A DNA stretch of 64,000 bases from Deltaproteobacteria bacterium (GTDB taxonomy: Bacteria > Desulfobacterota > Dissulfuribacteria > Dissulfuribacterales > UBA3076). Positions 36,360 to 44,697 of this stretch are shown in pieces. The notes beneath the pieces were generated by a model, which did not search any database, had not been told where the DNA came from, and saw only the letters and a program-made list of their open reading frames with translations. Position 1 is the stretch's first letter. Every line of letters begins with the position of its first letter. The translations under genes were made by a program, and so were the position numbers. The stretch lies in NCBI GenBank assembly GCA_018399745.1, contig JAGYNZ010000007.1, forward strand, positions 24,010-88,009, read 5' to 3'.

Positions 36360-37654
36360 AACTGATTCTCTCTTCAAAAGACAATTCTGTAGAAATTCGT
36401 CGGGCAGGGTCCGGAATAACAGCAAAGATAAGGGTCCCCGGATCAAAAAGCATCACCCAGCGGGCCCTGGTAGTTGCCTCTTTAGCTGAAGGGGACAGCG
36501 AGCTGAAGAGCCCTTTGAACAGCGAAGACACCCGATTGCTCAGAAAGGCCCTGATTTATTTGGGAATTTCCATAAAAGACAAAGAGGACGACTGGATAAT
36601 AGAGGGACAAGGCGGAAAGATTCTGCCTGTCAAACAGGACATCTATCTCGGCAACAACGGTACTGGAATACGTTTCATGGCCTCTCTGGTATCCCTTGGT
36701 CAGGGCACATACAGGCTCACAGGCACCAAACGAATGGCCGAAAGACCCATAGGGCCACTTCTTGAGGCATTAAAGGTCTGGGGAGCCGAGGCAAAAAGCA
36801 TTGAAAAAACCGGTTGCCCCCCGGTAGAAATCCAGGCGCATGGCCTTGAAGGCGGAGAAACCATACTCTCTGCCTCGAAAAGCAGTCAGTATCTCTCCTC
36901 CCTGCTGCTCGTAGCACCGATTGTCAGGAATCCGGCCAAAATCAACCTGGACGGTCCCCTGGTGTCCAGACCTTATGTCGATCTCACTCTGGCGGTTATG
37001 GAGGCCTTTGGAGTAAAGGTACAGGAGAGAGACAACTCTTTCCTTGTGCCTCATATGACTTATAATGCAAAAACATATCAAATCGAGGGGGATGCATCGA
37101 GCGCTTCCTATTTCTGGGCAGCCGCAGCGGTTACGGGCGGTAGAATCACAGTGGAAAACATACCACCGAATGCCCTTCAGGGCGATGCGGCCTTTGTCGA
37201 CATCCTGGCCGGTATGGGTTGTTCTGTAAAAAAAGATACACAGGGAGTTACGGTACAGGGGCCTTCGGGCGGAGTGCTTAAGGCCATAGAAGTGGACATG
37301 GGACGTTGGCCCGATATGGTCCCGACCCTCGGAGTAGTTGCCGCCTTTGCATCAGGGACGACCGTCATCAGGAATGTAGCCCACCTGAGGATAAAAGAGA
37401 CGGATAGGCTGAAGGCTGTGGCGCAGGAACTTACCAAGATAGGGACATCGGTGAAAGAACTGAAAAACGGGTTGATCATTGAGGGGACCCGGGACATGCA
37501 CGGATCCACGATAGATACCTACAACGATCACCGTATAGCCATGGCCTTTTCAGTGGCCGGGCTGAGGGTCCCGGGCATCAGGATCAAAGATCCTTCATGC
37601 GTCAGAAAATCCTTTCCCTCTTTTTGGCAACACTGGCAAAAGATCACAGGGTAA
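36323..37654 (+). CDS. aroA: 3-phosphoshikimate 1-carboxyvinyltransferase (EPSP synthase)
   Basis: 443 residues in the longest form. Family motifs: RVPGSKSITQRALV, LGNNGTGIRF, GTKRMAERPIGPLL, and DTYNDHRIAMAFSV near the C terminus. It catalyses the sixth shikimate step. The start is unclear: the frame opens with a TTG at 36323, inside the aconitase gene; a GGGAGGG at 36348-36354 suggests initiation near 36362-36367, where only CTG or ATT codons exist in frame. The glycine corresponding to E. coli Gly96 is present. aroB is elsewhere (50.6 kb). Confidence 0.93.
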   Translation: MGKGRYWRREGIELILSSKDNSVEIRRAGSGITAKIRVPGSKSITQRALVVASLAEGDSELKSPLNSEDTRLLRKALIYLGISIKDKEDDWIIEGQGGKILPVKQDIYLGNNGTGIRFMASLVSLGQGTYRLTGTKRMAERPIGPLLEALKVWGAEAKSIEKTGCPPVEIQAHGLEGGETILSASKSSQYLSSLLLVAPIVRNPAKINLDGPLVSRPYVDLTLAVMEAFGVKVQERDNSFLVPHMTYNAKTYQIEGDASSASYFWAAAAVTGGRITVENIPPNALQGDAAFVDILAGMGCSVKKDTQGVTVQGPSGGVLKAIEVDMGRWPDMVPTLGVVAAFASGTTVIRNVAHLRIKETDRLKAVAQELTKIGTSVKELKNGLIIEGTRDMHGSTIDTYNDHRIAMAFSVAGLRVPGIRIKDPSCVRKSFPSFWQHWQKITG

Positions 37655-38040
37655 AACCGTAAGCAGATCCATAGTTTGTGCCTTTGTCACTCGTAAATGC
37701 CGGGTTACCTTCCGGACATTCGCAGGTTACCTTAAGAGACTGGGATCAAACGTCCCCGGCATGGAATAAAAAACAAACATTTGATACGAAACGCCTAACT
37801 GCTGTTCCTTTAATATTTTAAGTCTTTAATAAGCGGTCCCTCTCAAGCGCCCGGGTCTATTTCTTCACCTCCTTCCACTCAATATTCAATGTCAGTCATA
37901 ACATACGGTGCAAAGAATTCGCGCCTGTGTTCCGACACCCTTAGCTCAAATGGATCGCAATTTGCGTATATAATATGAGCAGTCTATGAGTTGTTTTTAT
38001 AAGTAGTTGAAATAAAGGCTTAAATTGAGGTTTATAGATT
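37655..38040. other. Intergenic region after aroA
   Basis: 386 bp. There is a TATAAT at 37969-37974 without a matching -35. The minus strand shows a protein-like stretch (37856-37985) that would need a frameshift and lacks a start; I could not identify it. Short direct repeats GGTTACCTT occur near 37702 and 37726. No supported gene. Confidence 0.4.
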
Positions 38041-38304
38041 ATGATAATTGATAATTATGTAGGGAAAAACCTTCAATCAGTCCAAAATACATGTACTATA
38101 AAACCTACATCAGGAGATCTGATATTTGATTTTTCTTCAACCAGGCCTTCTATCTGCATGAATTGTTCTAATCTAAAAATATGTCAAGTGGCCTTCCTGC
38201 TGAACGTAGCTGTAAAGGAATGCGCCTACTTTCAGAAAGACCCTTCTCTGTTCGGGAAATCGCTTGACAATTCCAATGCAAAAATGGAGTCACTGAGCCT
38301 TTAA
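38041..38304 (+). CDS. Small cysteine-rich hypothetical protein
   Basis: 87 residues, not recognised. Four cysteines in the C-terminal half (CMNCSNLKICQ and KECAYFQ) could hold zinc or an iron-sulfur cluster. The ATG is preceded by TTGAGG at a rather long distance. It overlaps the 3' end of the convergent HD-domain gene by 15 nt. It may be a genuine short gene; no functional guess is justified. Confidence 0.45.
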   Translation: MIIDNYVGKNLQSVQNTCTIKPTSGDLIFDFSSTRPSICMNCSNLKICQVAFLLNVAVKECAYFQKDPSLFGKSLDNSNAKMESLSL

Positions 38305-39099
38305 AAGCGAGACTTGCTCGTTTATATGTGCCTGGAGCACATTGAAAATCTCTGTGATTTTTTCGGATTTAGGCAATACATCACGTATCATTGCCAAATA
38401 GCCCCTCTCCAGAACACATTGGAGGGTCTGTACAAAATTTATATCATAGATCCACCCGATTTGAAGCAGCTTAAAATCATTCAGATTCTTTAGATGTGCG
38501 ATATTCACGATCCTTTTTTCCATCAGATCCTTATAGACATCATTTGAGATCCCAGGGGTATCGGGGAGGTCAAGCTCAATGACGGCATTTCTTTTTCCGT
38601 CTTTCTGGTGGTAGTAATCAGTGACCACTCGCCAGATGTCCAGCTTGTCGGCATCACGCAGCAATCTTGCAAACAAGAGACATTCTTCAGACTCTTTTTG
38701 TGGTAAGGCAAAACGGTTGTGGTATAAAATTGCTCGCAGAATCAGGTCTCGCAATGATCTGTCCAGCTTGTTCAGCACTCTGTTCTCTTTGAGTATTTTC
38801 ACGCCAAGCACGGCATGATTCACTGAGTTGCGATCCACAAAGGTTCGATAACGGGCAAACTGTTCAAAACGGCCGATATCATGAAAAAGTGCAACCACTC
38901 CGGCCAGGCGAAGTTCTTCATCACGTAACCCGATCTTTCTTCCAATACCCGAAATTTCCCTGCATACCATTCTGGTATGTTTTTCTTTCAATATTATGTT
39001 TGGCCGCCAAACCGGATCCCCTGATTTAAATTTCTGAATGTAACTGACAAACCAGTTTTCAAGCTCCTCCACGATTTCTTCATTTATTATTTTTGCCAC
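38290..39099 (-). CDS. HD-domain phosphohydrolase
   Basis: 269 residues from a GTG start. Metal ligands of the HD fold: KEKHTRMVC, ALFHDIGRFEQF, and later LYHNRF and RDADKLDIWR. Members hydrolyse nucleotides or cyclic nucleotides; the substrate here is unknown. The 39100-39201 gap upstream contains a degraded GTTCAAAGGTTTAGAGTTCG stretch related to the minisatellites. Confidence 0.85.
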   Translation of the reverse strand: MAKIINEEIVEELENWFVSYIQKFKSGDPVWRPNIILKEKHTRMVCREISGIGRKIGLRDEELRLAGVVALFHDIGRFEQFARYRTFVDRNSVNHAVLGVKILKENRVLNKLDRSLRDLILRAILYHNRFALPQKESEECLLFARLLRDADKLDIWRVVTDYYHQKDGKRNAVIELDLPDTPGISNDVYKDLMEKRIVNIAHLKNLNDFKLLQIGWIYDINFVQTLQCVLERGYLAMIRDVLPKSEKITEIFNVLQAHINEQVSLLKAQ

Positions 39100-39201
39100 T
39101 ATCTTTTTTTACAGGCGTTCAAAGGTTTAGAGTTCGAGATCGTTTTTTCTTTTTTATCAATTTTATGGTGGGATCAAACGGTTTCGTGCCGTCCTTGCAT
39201 A

Positions 39202-39879
39202 TTATTCGGCTGTCAGGGAGGGCATTTTTATGATGCCTGAAAGGGCCTTCCATGATCTGATTCTCAAAAAAGGCGTGTTGCCCCTGTTCCACGGCTGGTC
39301 AAAGACAAAGGTCTTGATTCCTCTTTTGTGGAGGTCCCGGCAGGTCTCCAGATGATCATCAATAAAATACCTCAGCTTCAGTTCATCAAGCACGCCTGCC
39401 TTTGCCGAGTATTGACCGGTGGCAATCACCCTGATGTCTCTATGCGCAACACCGGAAAGGAGAGAGATAAGCCAGTCCTCAATCGGTTCTTTTACCGACC
39501 TGGCCGTCACGAAAGTAAGAGTGTCCTGGGCAGCAAGTCTCATCAGGGCCTCTCTCGCCCCTGGAAGCGGCTCGAGCCTGATGCCTATGGGGTCCATAAG
39601 AAGACGATTGATAATGGCCTTAATTATGTCAACCGGTATGGGCAGGCATTCCTCGATCCAGTAAGAGGTTATCTGCTCTTTTTTGATATAATCAATGCCG
39701 AATTCTTCTTCAGCTATCCGTATGAAGGCCTTCATGGTGTCGGCAACCACACCGTCTATGTCAAAACCTATTTCAGACGGTAGAATCGGATCAAGAGAGT
39801 CGACTGCATTTTCCGCGGCCTGTATTTTATCTTCGGACATGCTCAACAACATACGGACAAACATAGCAGGCGGCAACAT
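39202..39879 (-). CDS. HAD-superfamily hydrolase, 5'-nucleotidase-like
   Basis: Up to 225 residues; the N terminus has four possible ATGs (the latest at 39840), so the start is uncertain. HAD motif I is FDIDGVVADT, motif II FVTARSV, and motif IV appears as YFIDDHLETC. The pattern resembles the 5'(3')-deoxyribonucleotidase group. It is transcribed away from the minisatellite-flanked region 39905-40219. Confidence 0.8.
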   Translation of the reverse strand: MLPPAMFVRMLLSMSEDKIQAAENAVDSLDPILPSEIGFDIDGVVADTMKAFIRIAEEEFGIDYIKKEQITSYWIEECLPIPVDIIKAIINRLLMDPIGIRLEPLPGAREALMRLAAQDTLTFVTARSVKEPIEDWLISLLSGVAHRDIRVIATGQYSAKAGVLDELKLRYFIDDHLETCRDLHKRGIKTFVFDQPWNRGNTPFLRIRSWKALSGIIKMPSLTAE

Positions 39880-39904
39880 ATAACCACAAGTCTTTTTTGT
39901 GTAA

Positions 39905-39954
39905 GGGTTCAGGGTTCTGGGTTCTGGGTTCTGGGTTCTGGGTTCAGGGGTTCA
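39905..39954. repeat. Minisatellite B, GGGTTCT/GGGTTCA, 7 units
   Basis: Seven units, mostly GGGTTCT with GGGTTCA at both ends, the last one 8 bp. Together with tract C, which has the opposite orientation, it brackets a 150-bp segment carrying a pseudogene fragment, between the divergent HAD and mlaE genes. Its TGAACCC-type strand is minus. It is the only tract with no gene upstream on its sense strand. Confidence 0.93.
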
Positions 39955-40005
39955 TAGAAAATTTGAGGATTTTTTTCGTGAGTTTTGAATAGAGAAAGTA
40001 TGTGA

Positions 40006-40122
40006 ATAGAACGATTTGAGGATATTGAGGCATTGCAGTTGGCATGAGAGCTAACTCGCAAAGTCAATGGCCTGACAAAGAAGGCCAAGTTTGTTCGTGA
40101 CCTCGGTAACCCTGAACCTTGA
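40006..40122 (+). pseudogene. Truncated four-helix-bundle (23S rRNA IVP-like) protein
   Basis: The frame reads IERFEDIEALQLA, an in-frame TGA (40045-40047), then ELTRKVNGLTKKAKFV and RDLGN. This matches the N-terminal helices of the PF05635 four-helix-bundle family (typical 'rFEDleawqlAreLtkkvY'). The TGA fits a C-to-T change of an Arg CGA codon. After RDLGN the frame enters minisatellite C and stops at its TGA (40120-40122), so roughly two thirds of the gene is missing. It is not expected to work. Confidence 0.8.
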
Positions 40123-40219
40123 ACCTTAAACCCTGAACCTTTGAACCCTGAACCTTTGAACCCTGAACCTTAAACCCTAAACCTTAAACCCTAAACCTTA
40201 AACCCAGAACCTCTGAACG
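40108..40219. repeat. Minisatellite C, TGAACCT/TTAAACCC-type
   Basis: About 112 bp of CCTGAAC, CTTTGAAC and CTTAAAC units, more diverged toward the mlaE side. On the plus strand the TGAACC units follow the truncated four-helix-bundle frame and end it. It lies inverted to tract B. The mlaE start follows 46 bp later with no clear promoter in between. Confidence 0.93.
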
Positions 40220-40265
40220 CTCACTGTTTACTTTTGTTTTATCAAATATTAAGATACTGTTGTAT

Positions 40266-41093
40266 ATGCAGACCGGAACTGACTATATGGCCCAGGCAAC
40301 CAATGCCGTCATCGCACCATTTAACTGGCTGGGCGGCCTTTTTGTTGCTTTTATCCGTGAACTGGGGGCCATCGCGATCTTTTTCACTCACGCATTCTGT
40401 CTGATTTTTTCTTTACCCCTTCAGGTTAACAAGACCATACAGCAGATCTTCTTTATCGGAGCCAAGTCTATCCTTATAATCCTTCTGGTCGGACTTTTCA
40501 CCGGAATGGTCCTGGGGCTGCAGGGCTACTATACACTGGTCAAATTCGGATCTGAGGGAGTGCTCGGGGCTGCGGTGGCGCTTTCACTTATCCGCGAACT
40601 GGGACCGGTCATGACGGCAATCATGATCATTGCAAGGGCAGGGTCTTCCATGGCTGCGGAAATCGGCATCATGCGTATCTCCGAGCAGATCGATGCACTT
40701 GACACCATGGATATTAATCCGATCCGGTTCCTGGTCAGCCCGCGTATCGTCGCATCTTTGATCAGCTTTCCTCTGCTTACCGCAATCTTTAATGTAATCG
40801 GAATCATAGGCGGGTACCTTTCAGGTGTCTGCCTTCTGGGGATCAATTCAGGCATATACTTCTACCGCATCGAAAGCAACGTACTCATGCAGGACATAAG
40901 CGGAGGCTTTGTCAAGTCCCTTGTTTTCGGCATAATAGTCTCTACGATCTGTTGTTATCAGGGCTATTTCACCCATATGCGTCCCGGCGGATTCGGCGCC
41001 AAGGGTGTAAGCCTTGCCACGACTTCAGCAGTGGTCCTCTCATGCGTTCTGGTATTGATAGTGGACTATGTATTGACTTCATTCCTCCTGTGA
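40266..41093 (+). CDS. mlaE: MlaE-type lipid ABC permease
   Basis: About 275 residues from the ATG at 40266; a TTG at 40260 and an ATG at 40287 are alternatives. MlaE/YrbE family permease with five or six helices and the conserved cytoplasmic loop SLIRELGPVMTAIMIIARAG, followed by MAAEIGIMRISEQIDAL. It forms the inner-membrane core of the system that moves phospholipids between the inner and outer membranes. First gene of the mlaEFDCA cluster. Confidence 0.95.
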   Translation: MQTGTDYMAQATNAVIAPFNWLGGLFVAFIRELGAIAIFFTHAFCLIFSLPLQVNKTIQQIFFIGAKSILIILLVGLFTGMVLGLQGYYTLVKFGSEGVLGAAVALSLIRELGPVMTAIMIIARAGSSMAAEIGIMRISEQIDALDTMDINPIRFLVSPRIVASLISFPLLTAIFNVIGIIGGYLSGVCLLGINSGIYFYRIESNVLMQDISGGFVKSLVFGIIVSTICCYQGYFTHMRPGGFGAKGVSLATTSAVVLSCVLVLIVDYVLTSFLL

Positions 41094-41100
41094 GGACGCC

Positions 41101-42339
41101 GTGACCGCCCCGCTGATAGAATTAAAAAATGTGACAAAACGCTTCGGCAACCATACCGTTCTGGATAGACTCAATCTTACTGTCTTTGAAGGCGACATTA
41201 CGACCATTATCGGTAAAAGCGGAGGGGGCAAAAGTGTATTGCTCAAACACATCATCGGACTGCTCAGGCCCGATGAAGGGGATATACTTATCAATAATAA
41301 GCGGTTTAAAGAAATGACCCGAAAAGAGCAGACACAATTCAAGCGGCAGACAAGCTATATGTTCCAGAATAATGCCCTGTTTGACTCGCTGACGGTCTTT
41401 GAAAATATCGCCCTGCCGCTCAGGGAAAAAACCAGGATGCGGGAAGACGCCATAAAAAGCAAAGTGATGGCCAAAATTGATCAGATGGAGCTTTCCCACG
41501 AGGTCATACACAAATACCCGTCCCAGATCTCCGGCGGCATGCAGAAACGCGTAGCCTTAGCCAGGGCACTGATTACCGAACCCAAGATCATTTTTTTTGA
41601 CGAACCGACCACCGGTCTTGACCCCCTCAGAAAAAATGCGGTCCTGGGCATGATCTCACATTACCAGAAAAAGATAGGGTTTACGGCGCTTCTGGTCAGC
41701 CACGACATCCCTGACGTCTTTTTCATATCTAATCGCGTCGCCATAATCGACAATGGCCGTATTATCTTCCAGGGCAAACCTATAGAACTCGAGCAATCTG
41801 AAAATCCGGTCGTTCATGACTTCATAAGGGGTCAGATAAATCTAAAGGATGATCTCACTGGACTGAACACCAAACAGGAAGTCATGGATCTGCTCAATCA
41901 GGAAATGGATAGAGCAAACCGTCTTCAGGCAAATTTTCCTGTTATAATGTTTACCATAGACAATATGACACAGATCAATAAGCATGTCGGCTATATCACG
42001 GCCCAGCGAATCGTCCAGTGTCTGAGCACACTGTTAAAAGAACATTTCGGCGCGGCCGGTACCTCTGCCCGCTTCAGCCAAAATGAGATTCTGATGGTCC
42101 TGCCGCATACAGATATTAAAGAGGCCGAAAAAGACCTTAACGAATTGGCAGTCGACCTGCAGAAACAGGAGATTTTCCAGGCCAAAAGCTATCCCAAGGC
42201 ATGTCTGAGCTTTTCCGTATCGGCCGGTCTGTCTGAGACCAAACAGGGCACGGACACTGATTCCTTAATAGGTCAGGCATTGTCGAATCAGAAAATAATC
42301 GCTCATGTCGAGTGTATAAAACAGGGTGAAACAGCATGA
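41101..42339 (+). CDS. mlaF: MlaF-type ATPase fused to a degenerate GGDEF domain
   Basis: 412 residues; MlaF alone is about 270. Residues 1-245 are an ABC ATPase: Walker A GKSGGGKS (38-45), signature SGGMQKR (144-150), Walker B IIFFDEPTTGLDP. Residues 250-395 fit a GGDEF domain: opening DDLTGLNTKQEV, central FTIDNMTQIN, GGDEF-equivalent ARFSQNEILMVLP and closing SFSVSAGLSE. The signature reads SQNEI instead of GGDEF, so diguanylate cyclase activity is unlikely; nucleotide or c-di-GMP sensing is possible. GTG start with GAGGA; it overlaps mlaD by 4 nt. Confidence 0.92.
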   Translation: MTAPLIELKNVTKRFGNHTVLDRLNLTVFEGDITTIIGKSGGGKSVLLKHIIGLLRPDEGDILINNKRFKEMTRKEQTQFKRQTSYMFQNNALFDSLTVFENIALPLREKTRMREDAIKSKVMAKIDQMELSHEVIHKYPSQISGGMQKRVALARALITEPKIIFFDEPTTGLDPLRKNAVLGMISHYQKKIGFTALLVSHDIPDVFFISNRVAIIDNGRIIFQGKPIELEQSENPVVHDFIRGQINLKDDLTGLNTKQEVMDLLNQEMDRANRLQANFPVIMFTIDNMTQINKHVGYITAQRIVQCLSTLLKEHFGAAGTSARFSQNEILMVLPHTDIKEAEKDLNELAVDLQKQEIFQAKSYPKACLSFSVSAGLSETKQGTDTDSLIGQALSNQKIIAHVECIKQGETA

Positions 42340-42782
42340 AAAAGTATTCCATGGAGACAACTGTAGGTATATTTGTGTTCATCGGCCTTCTCTGTGTCGG
42401 CTATTTAACCGTCAAGCTGGGTAAGATGGAACTGATCGGTGGGGACAATTACACCCTGTACGCACGGTTCGATTCGGTTTCCGGTCTGAGACCCGACAGC
42501 AGTGTGGAGATAGCAGGTGTTGAGATCGGGCGCATCGGCAAAATAAGCCTGGATTCGGAAAGGTACATGGCCCTGGTGATGCTCAAGATCCGCAAAGGTA
42601 TTCAAATCACGGACGACGCAATAGCATCGGTCAAAACCAGCGGCATGATCGGCGACAAATTTATCAAAATCACGCCCGGTGGTTCAGATAGTATACTTGA
42701 GCCCGGCGGGACCATTGTAGAAACTGAATCAGCTGTTGACCTTGAAGAGCTCATCAGTGAATATATATTTGGCGGCATGTAA
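42336..42782 (+). CDS. mlaD: MlaD-type MCE protein
   Basis: 148 residues. One N-terminal membrane segment (TTVGIFVFIGLLCVGYLTV) and one MCE domain (YTLYARFDSVSGLRPDSSVE, then KTSGMIGDKFIKI). It forms a periplasmic hexameric ring on the MlaEF complex that handles phospholipid. Overlap with mlaF implies coupled translation. Confidence 0.95.
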   Translation: MKKYSMETTVGIFVFIGLLCVGYLTVKLGKMELIGGDNYTLYARFDSVSGLRPDSSVEIAGVEIGRIGKISLDSERYMALVMLKIRKGIQITDDAIASVKTSGMIGDKFIKITPGGSDSILEPGGTIVETESAVDLEELISEYIFGGM

Positions 42783-42808
42783 TCCACCTTTGACTCGAGA
42801 GACTAGAC

Positions 42809-43423
42809 ATGAAGAGGCAATCCATATCCATTCTGCTTATACTCCTTTTGGTCGTTCCTGTTTCGGCTTCAACACTGGCTGACGGGGCCTTTGATTTTGT
42901 ATCCAACTCAGTCGACAAGGTGCTCACTATCCTGCGTGACCCTGCGTTCAAGGAAGAATCGACAAAAGAAGACCAGTATCAAAGACTTAAAACGGTGGTG
43001 AGGACACTCTTTAATTATGATGAAATTTCCAGAAGGTCCCTCGGCATTAAAGGCAGATCTTTCACCCCTGAACAGATGGATGAATTCACCGGTCTGTTCA
43101 CCAGGCTCCTGGAAAAAATTTATCTCAACAGGGTCAGGGAATACAGCGACGAGAAGGTAACCTATGGTGATACCACCATGCTTTCTGAAAACATTGCCGA
43201 GGTGCAAACCAGTATAGTAACGGCATCCAAACAAATTCCGATAAAATATAGGGTCGTCTTCAGAAACCAGGAATGGAGGTGTTACGATGTCATCATCGAG
43301 GGCGTAAGCCTGGTAAGAAATTACCGGAGTCAATTCAATAAGATCCTCCAGAATAAAACTCCGGAAGACCTGTTGCAGCAATTAAGTGAAACGGTTAATA
43401 AGAAAGAGGCCCCAACAGAATAA
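42809..43423 (+). CDS. mlaC: MlaC-type periplasmic phospholipid carrier
   Basis: 204 residues. Signal peptide (ISILLILLLVVPVSASTLA) followed by the Tol_Tol_Ttg2/MlaC domain (LFNYDEISRRSLG, YKKV-like strand, then WRCYDVIIEGVSLVRNYRSQF). It shuttles lipids between MlaA in the outer membrane and MlaD in the inner membrane. Confidence 0.94.
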   Translation: MKRQSISILLILLLVVPVSASTLADGAFDFVSNSVDKVLTILRDPAFKEESTKEDQYQRLKTVVRTLFNYDEISRRSLGIKGRSFTPEQMDEFTGLFTRLLEKIYLNRVREYSDEKVTYGDTTMLSENIAEVQTSIVTASKQIPIKYRVVFRNQEWRCYDVIIEGVSLVRNYRSQFNKILQNKTPEDLLQQLSETVNKKEAPTE

Positions 43424-43444
43424 ATCACCCGGCAGGCAGGAAAT

Positions 43445-44251
43445 ATGGAGAAAAAATTGCAAAGGGATTCCAAGGCGTTATGTGCTTTGATTCTGGTATT
43501 TTCATTTCTCTTCGTCGCATATGAATCTCATTTTAAAAAGGCCTTTGCGGAAGAAACGGTCATGTCTGCAGACGCCGGTGGAGAAAACGCCCTTCAGGAT
43601 GAATACGATGAATGGACGGATGACTTAGAAGAAGAGGAATCGGCACCTCGAATACGTGACCCCCTGGAAAGATTCAACAGGGGTGTCTTTGCCTTTAATG
43701 ACTTCTTTTACTTCAAGGCCCTGAAACCTGTCGCCCGCGGTTATAGATTTATTACCCCCGAACCGGTTCGTGTCGGAGTTAAAAACTTCTTTTACAATCT
43801 CGGGTTTCCTGTACGGTTCGTAAACGATATCCTTCAGATCAAATTTCAGAAGGCCGGACAGGACACGTGCCAATTTATCTTAAACAGCACGGCCGGCATA
43901 CTTGGCTTTTTCAATCCGGCCCGAAGGTGTCCGTGGCTGAACCAGCCGCCGGAGGACACGGGACAGACCCTGGGCACCTGGTCGATCGGCAATGGATTTT
44001 ATATCGTCTGGCCGCTCCTGGGCCCTTCCACCCTGCGTGATTCAGTGGGACTGGTGGGGGACTATTTTCTTCAACCGGTAAGCTATGTCAGGCCTTTTTA
44101 TATCTCCCTGAGTGCCAGATCGTATGAATCGGTCAACGATACATCCCTGTCCATCGGCGAATATGAATCCCTTAAAGAGTCAGCGCTTGATCCTTATACG
44201 GCCTTTAAAGATGCCTATCTGCAGTACCGCCAAAAGGCAGTGCAAGAATAA
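43445..44251 (+). CDS. mlaA: MlaA/VacJ outer-membrane protein
   Basis: 268 residues. The MlaA core (DPLERFNRGVFAFNDFF, FFNPARRCPWL, TLGTWSIGNGFYIVWPLLGPS) spans about residues 75-255. The N terminus has a hydrophobic signal (ALCALILVFSFLFVAY) but no lipobox cysteine after it, unlike lipoprotein MlaA of E. coli; an acidic stretch (DEYDEWTDDLEEEE) follows. It extracts mislocalised phospholipid from the outer leaflet. Last gene of the mla cluster. Confidence 0.93.
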   Translation: MEKKLQRDSKALCALILVFSFLFVAYESHFKKAFAEETVMSADAGGENALQDEYDEWTDDLEEEESAPRIRDPLERFNRGVFAFNDFFYFKALKPVARGYRFITPEPVRVGVKNFFYNLGFPVRFVNDILQIKFQKAGQDTCQFILNSTAGILGFFNPARRCPWLNQPPEDTGQTLGTWSIGNGFYIVWPLLGPSTLRDSVGLVGDYFLQPVSYVRPFYISLSARSYESVNDTSLSIGEYESLKESALDPYTAFKDAYLQYRQKAVQE

Positions 44252-44268
44252 TAAAGGAATAAAACTGT

Positions 44269-44697
44269 ATGTACACAAAGGTCCTTGTCCTTCGATTTCC
44301 TCCAGAGGTTACCGATGAACCCCTGATCTGTAATCTAAGCCGCAGGTATGATCTGTGCTTTAACATACTCAAGGCGACAATACTCCCGGGCCGGGAGGGC
44401 CTTATGGTCCTTGAACTGTCAGGACACAAAAAACACGTGAGAGATGGGCTTCGCTATCTGAAGGACCTGGGCGTTGCCGTAAAATCCGTAGAACAGGAAA
44501 TCCGCAGAAATGATGATGTGTGTTATCAGTGTGGTGTATGTACGGGGATATGCCCCAGCCATGCGCTGCACATGGACAGAGAGACCATGGAGGTACTATT
44601 TGACCCCAAAGAATGCACGGGCTGTGAACTCTGTGTGGCAGTCTGCCCTGTAAGGGCCATGGAAATCCGTTTCAGCAGGGACAGGGTCCTTGCCTGA
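44269..44697 (+). CDS. NIL-domain ferredoxin, 2[4Fe-4S]
   Basis: 142 residues. An N-terminal NIL domain (about 1-75) precedes two 4Fe-4S motifs, CYQCGVCTGICP and CTGCELCVAVCP. NIL-ferredoxins are frequent in methanogens and sulfate reducers, where they are tied to sulfur transfer (for example to homocysteine). Its stop overlaps the mnmA start by 8 nt, which suggests that it supplies electrons or sulfur for tRNA thiolation or a related reaction. Confidence 0.9.
   Translation: MYTKVLVLRFPPEVTDEPLICNLSRRYDLCFNILKATILPGREGLMVLELSGHKKHVRDGLRYLKDLGVAVKSVEQEIRRNDDVCYQCGVCTGICPSHALHMDRETMEVLFDPKECTGCELCVAVCPVRAMEIRFSRDRVLA

Noticed and set aside
37856..37985. Protein-like minus-strand frame (CDPFELRVSEHRREFFAP...) after aroA
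   Set aside because: No start codon, needs a frameshift, and matches no family I recognise; an open stretch of this length can occur by chance.
39905..40219. Complete insertion sequence
   Set aside because: The inverted tracts could suggest one, but there is no transposase, no target duplication and the tracts are simple repeats.
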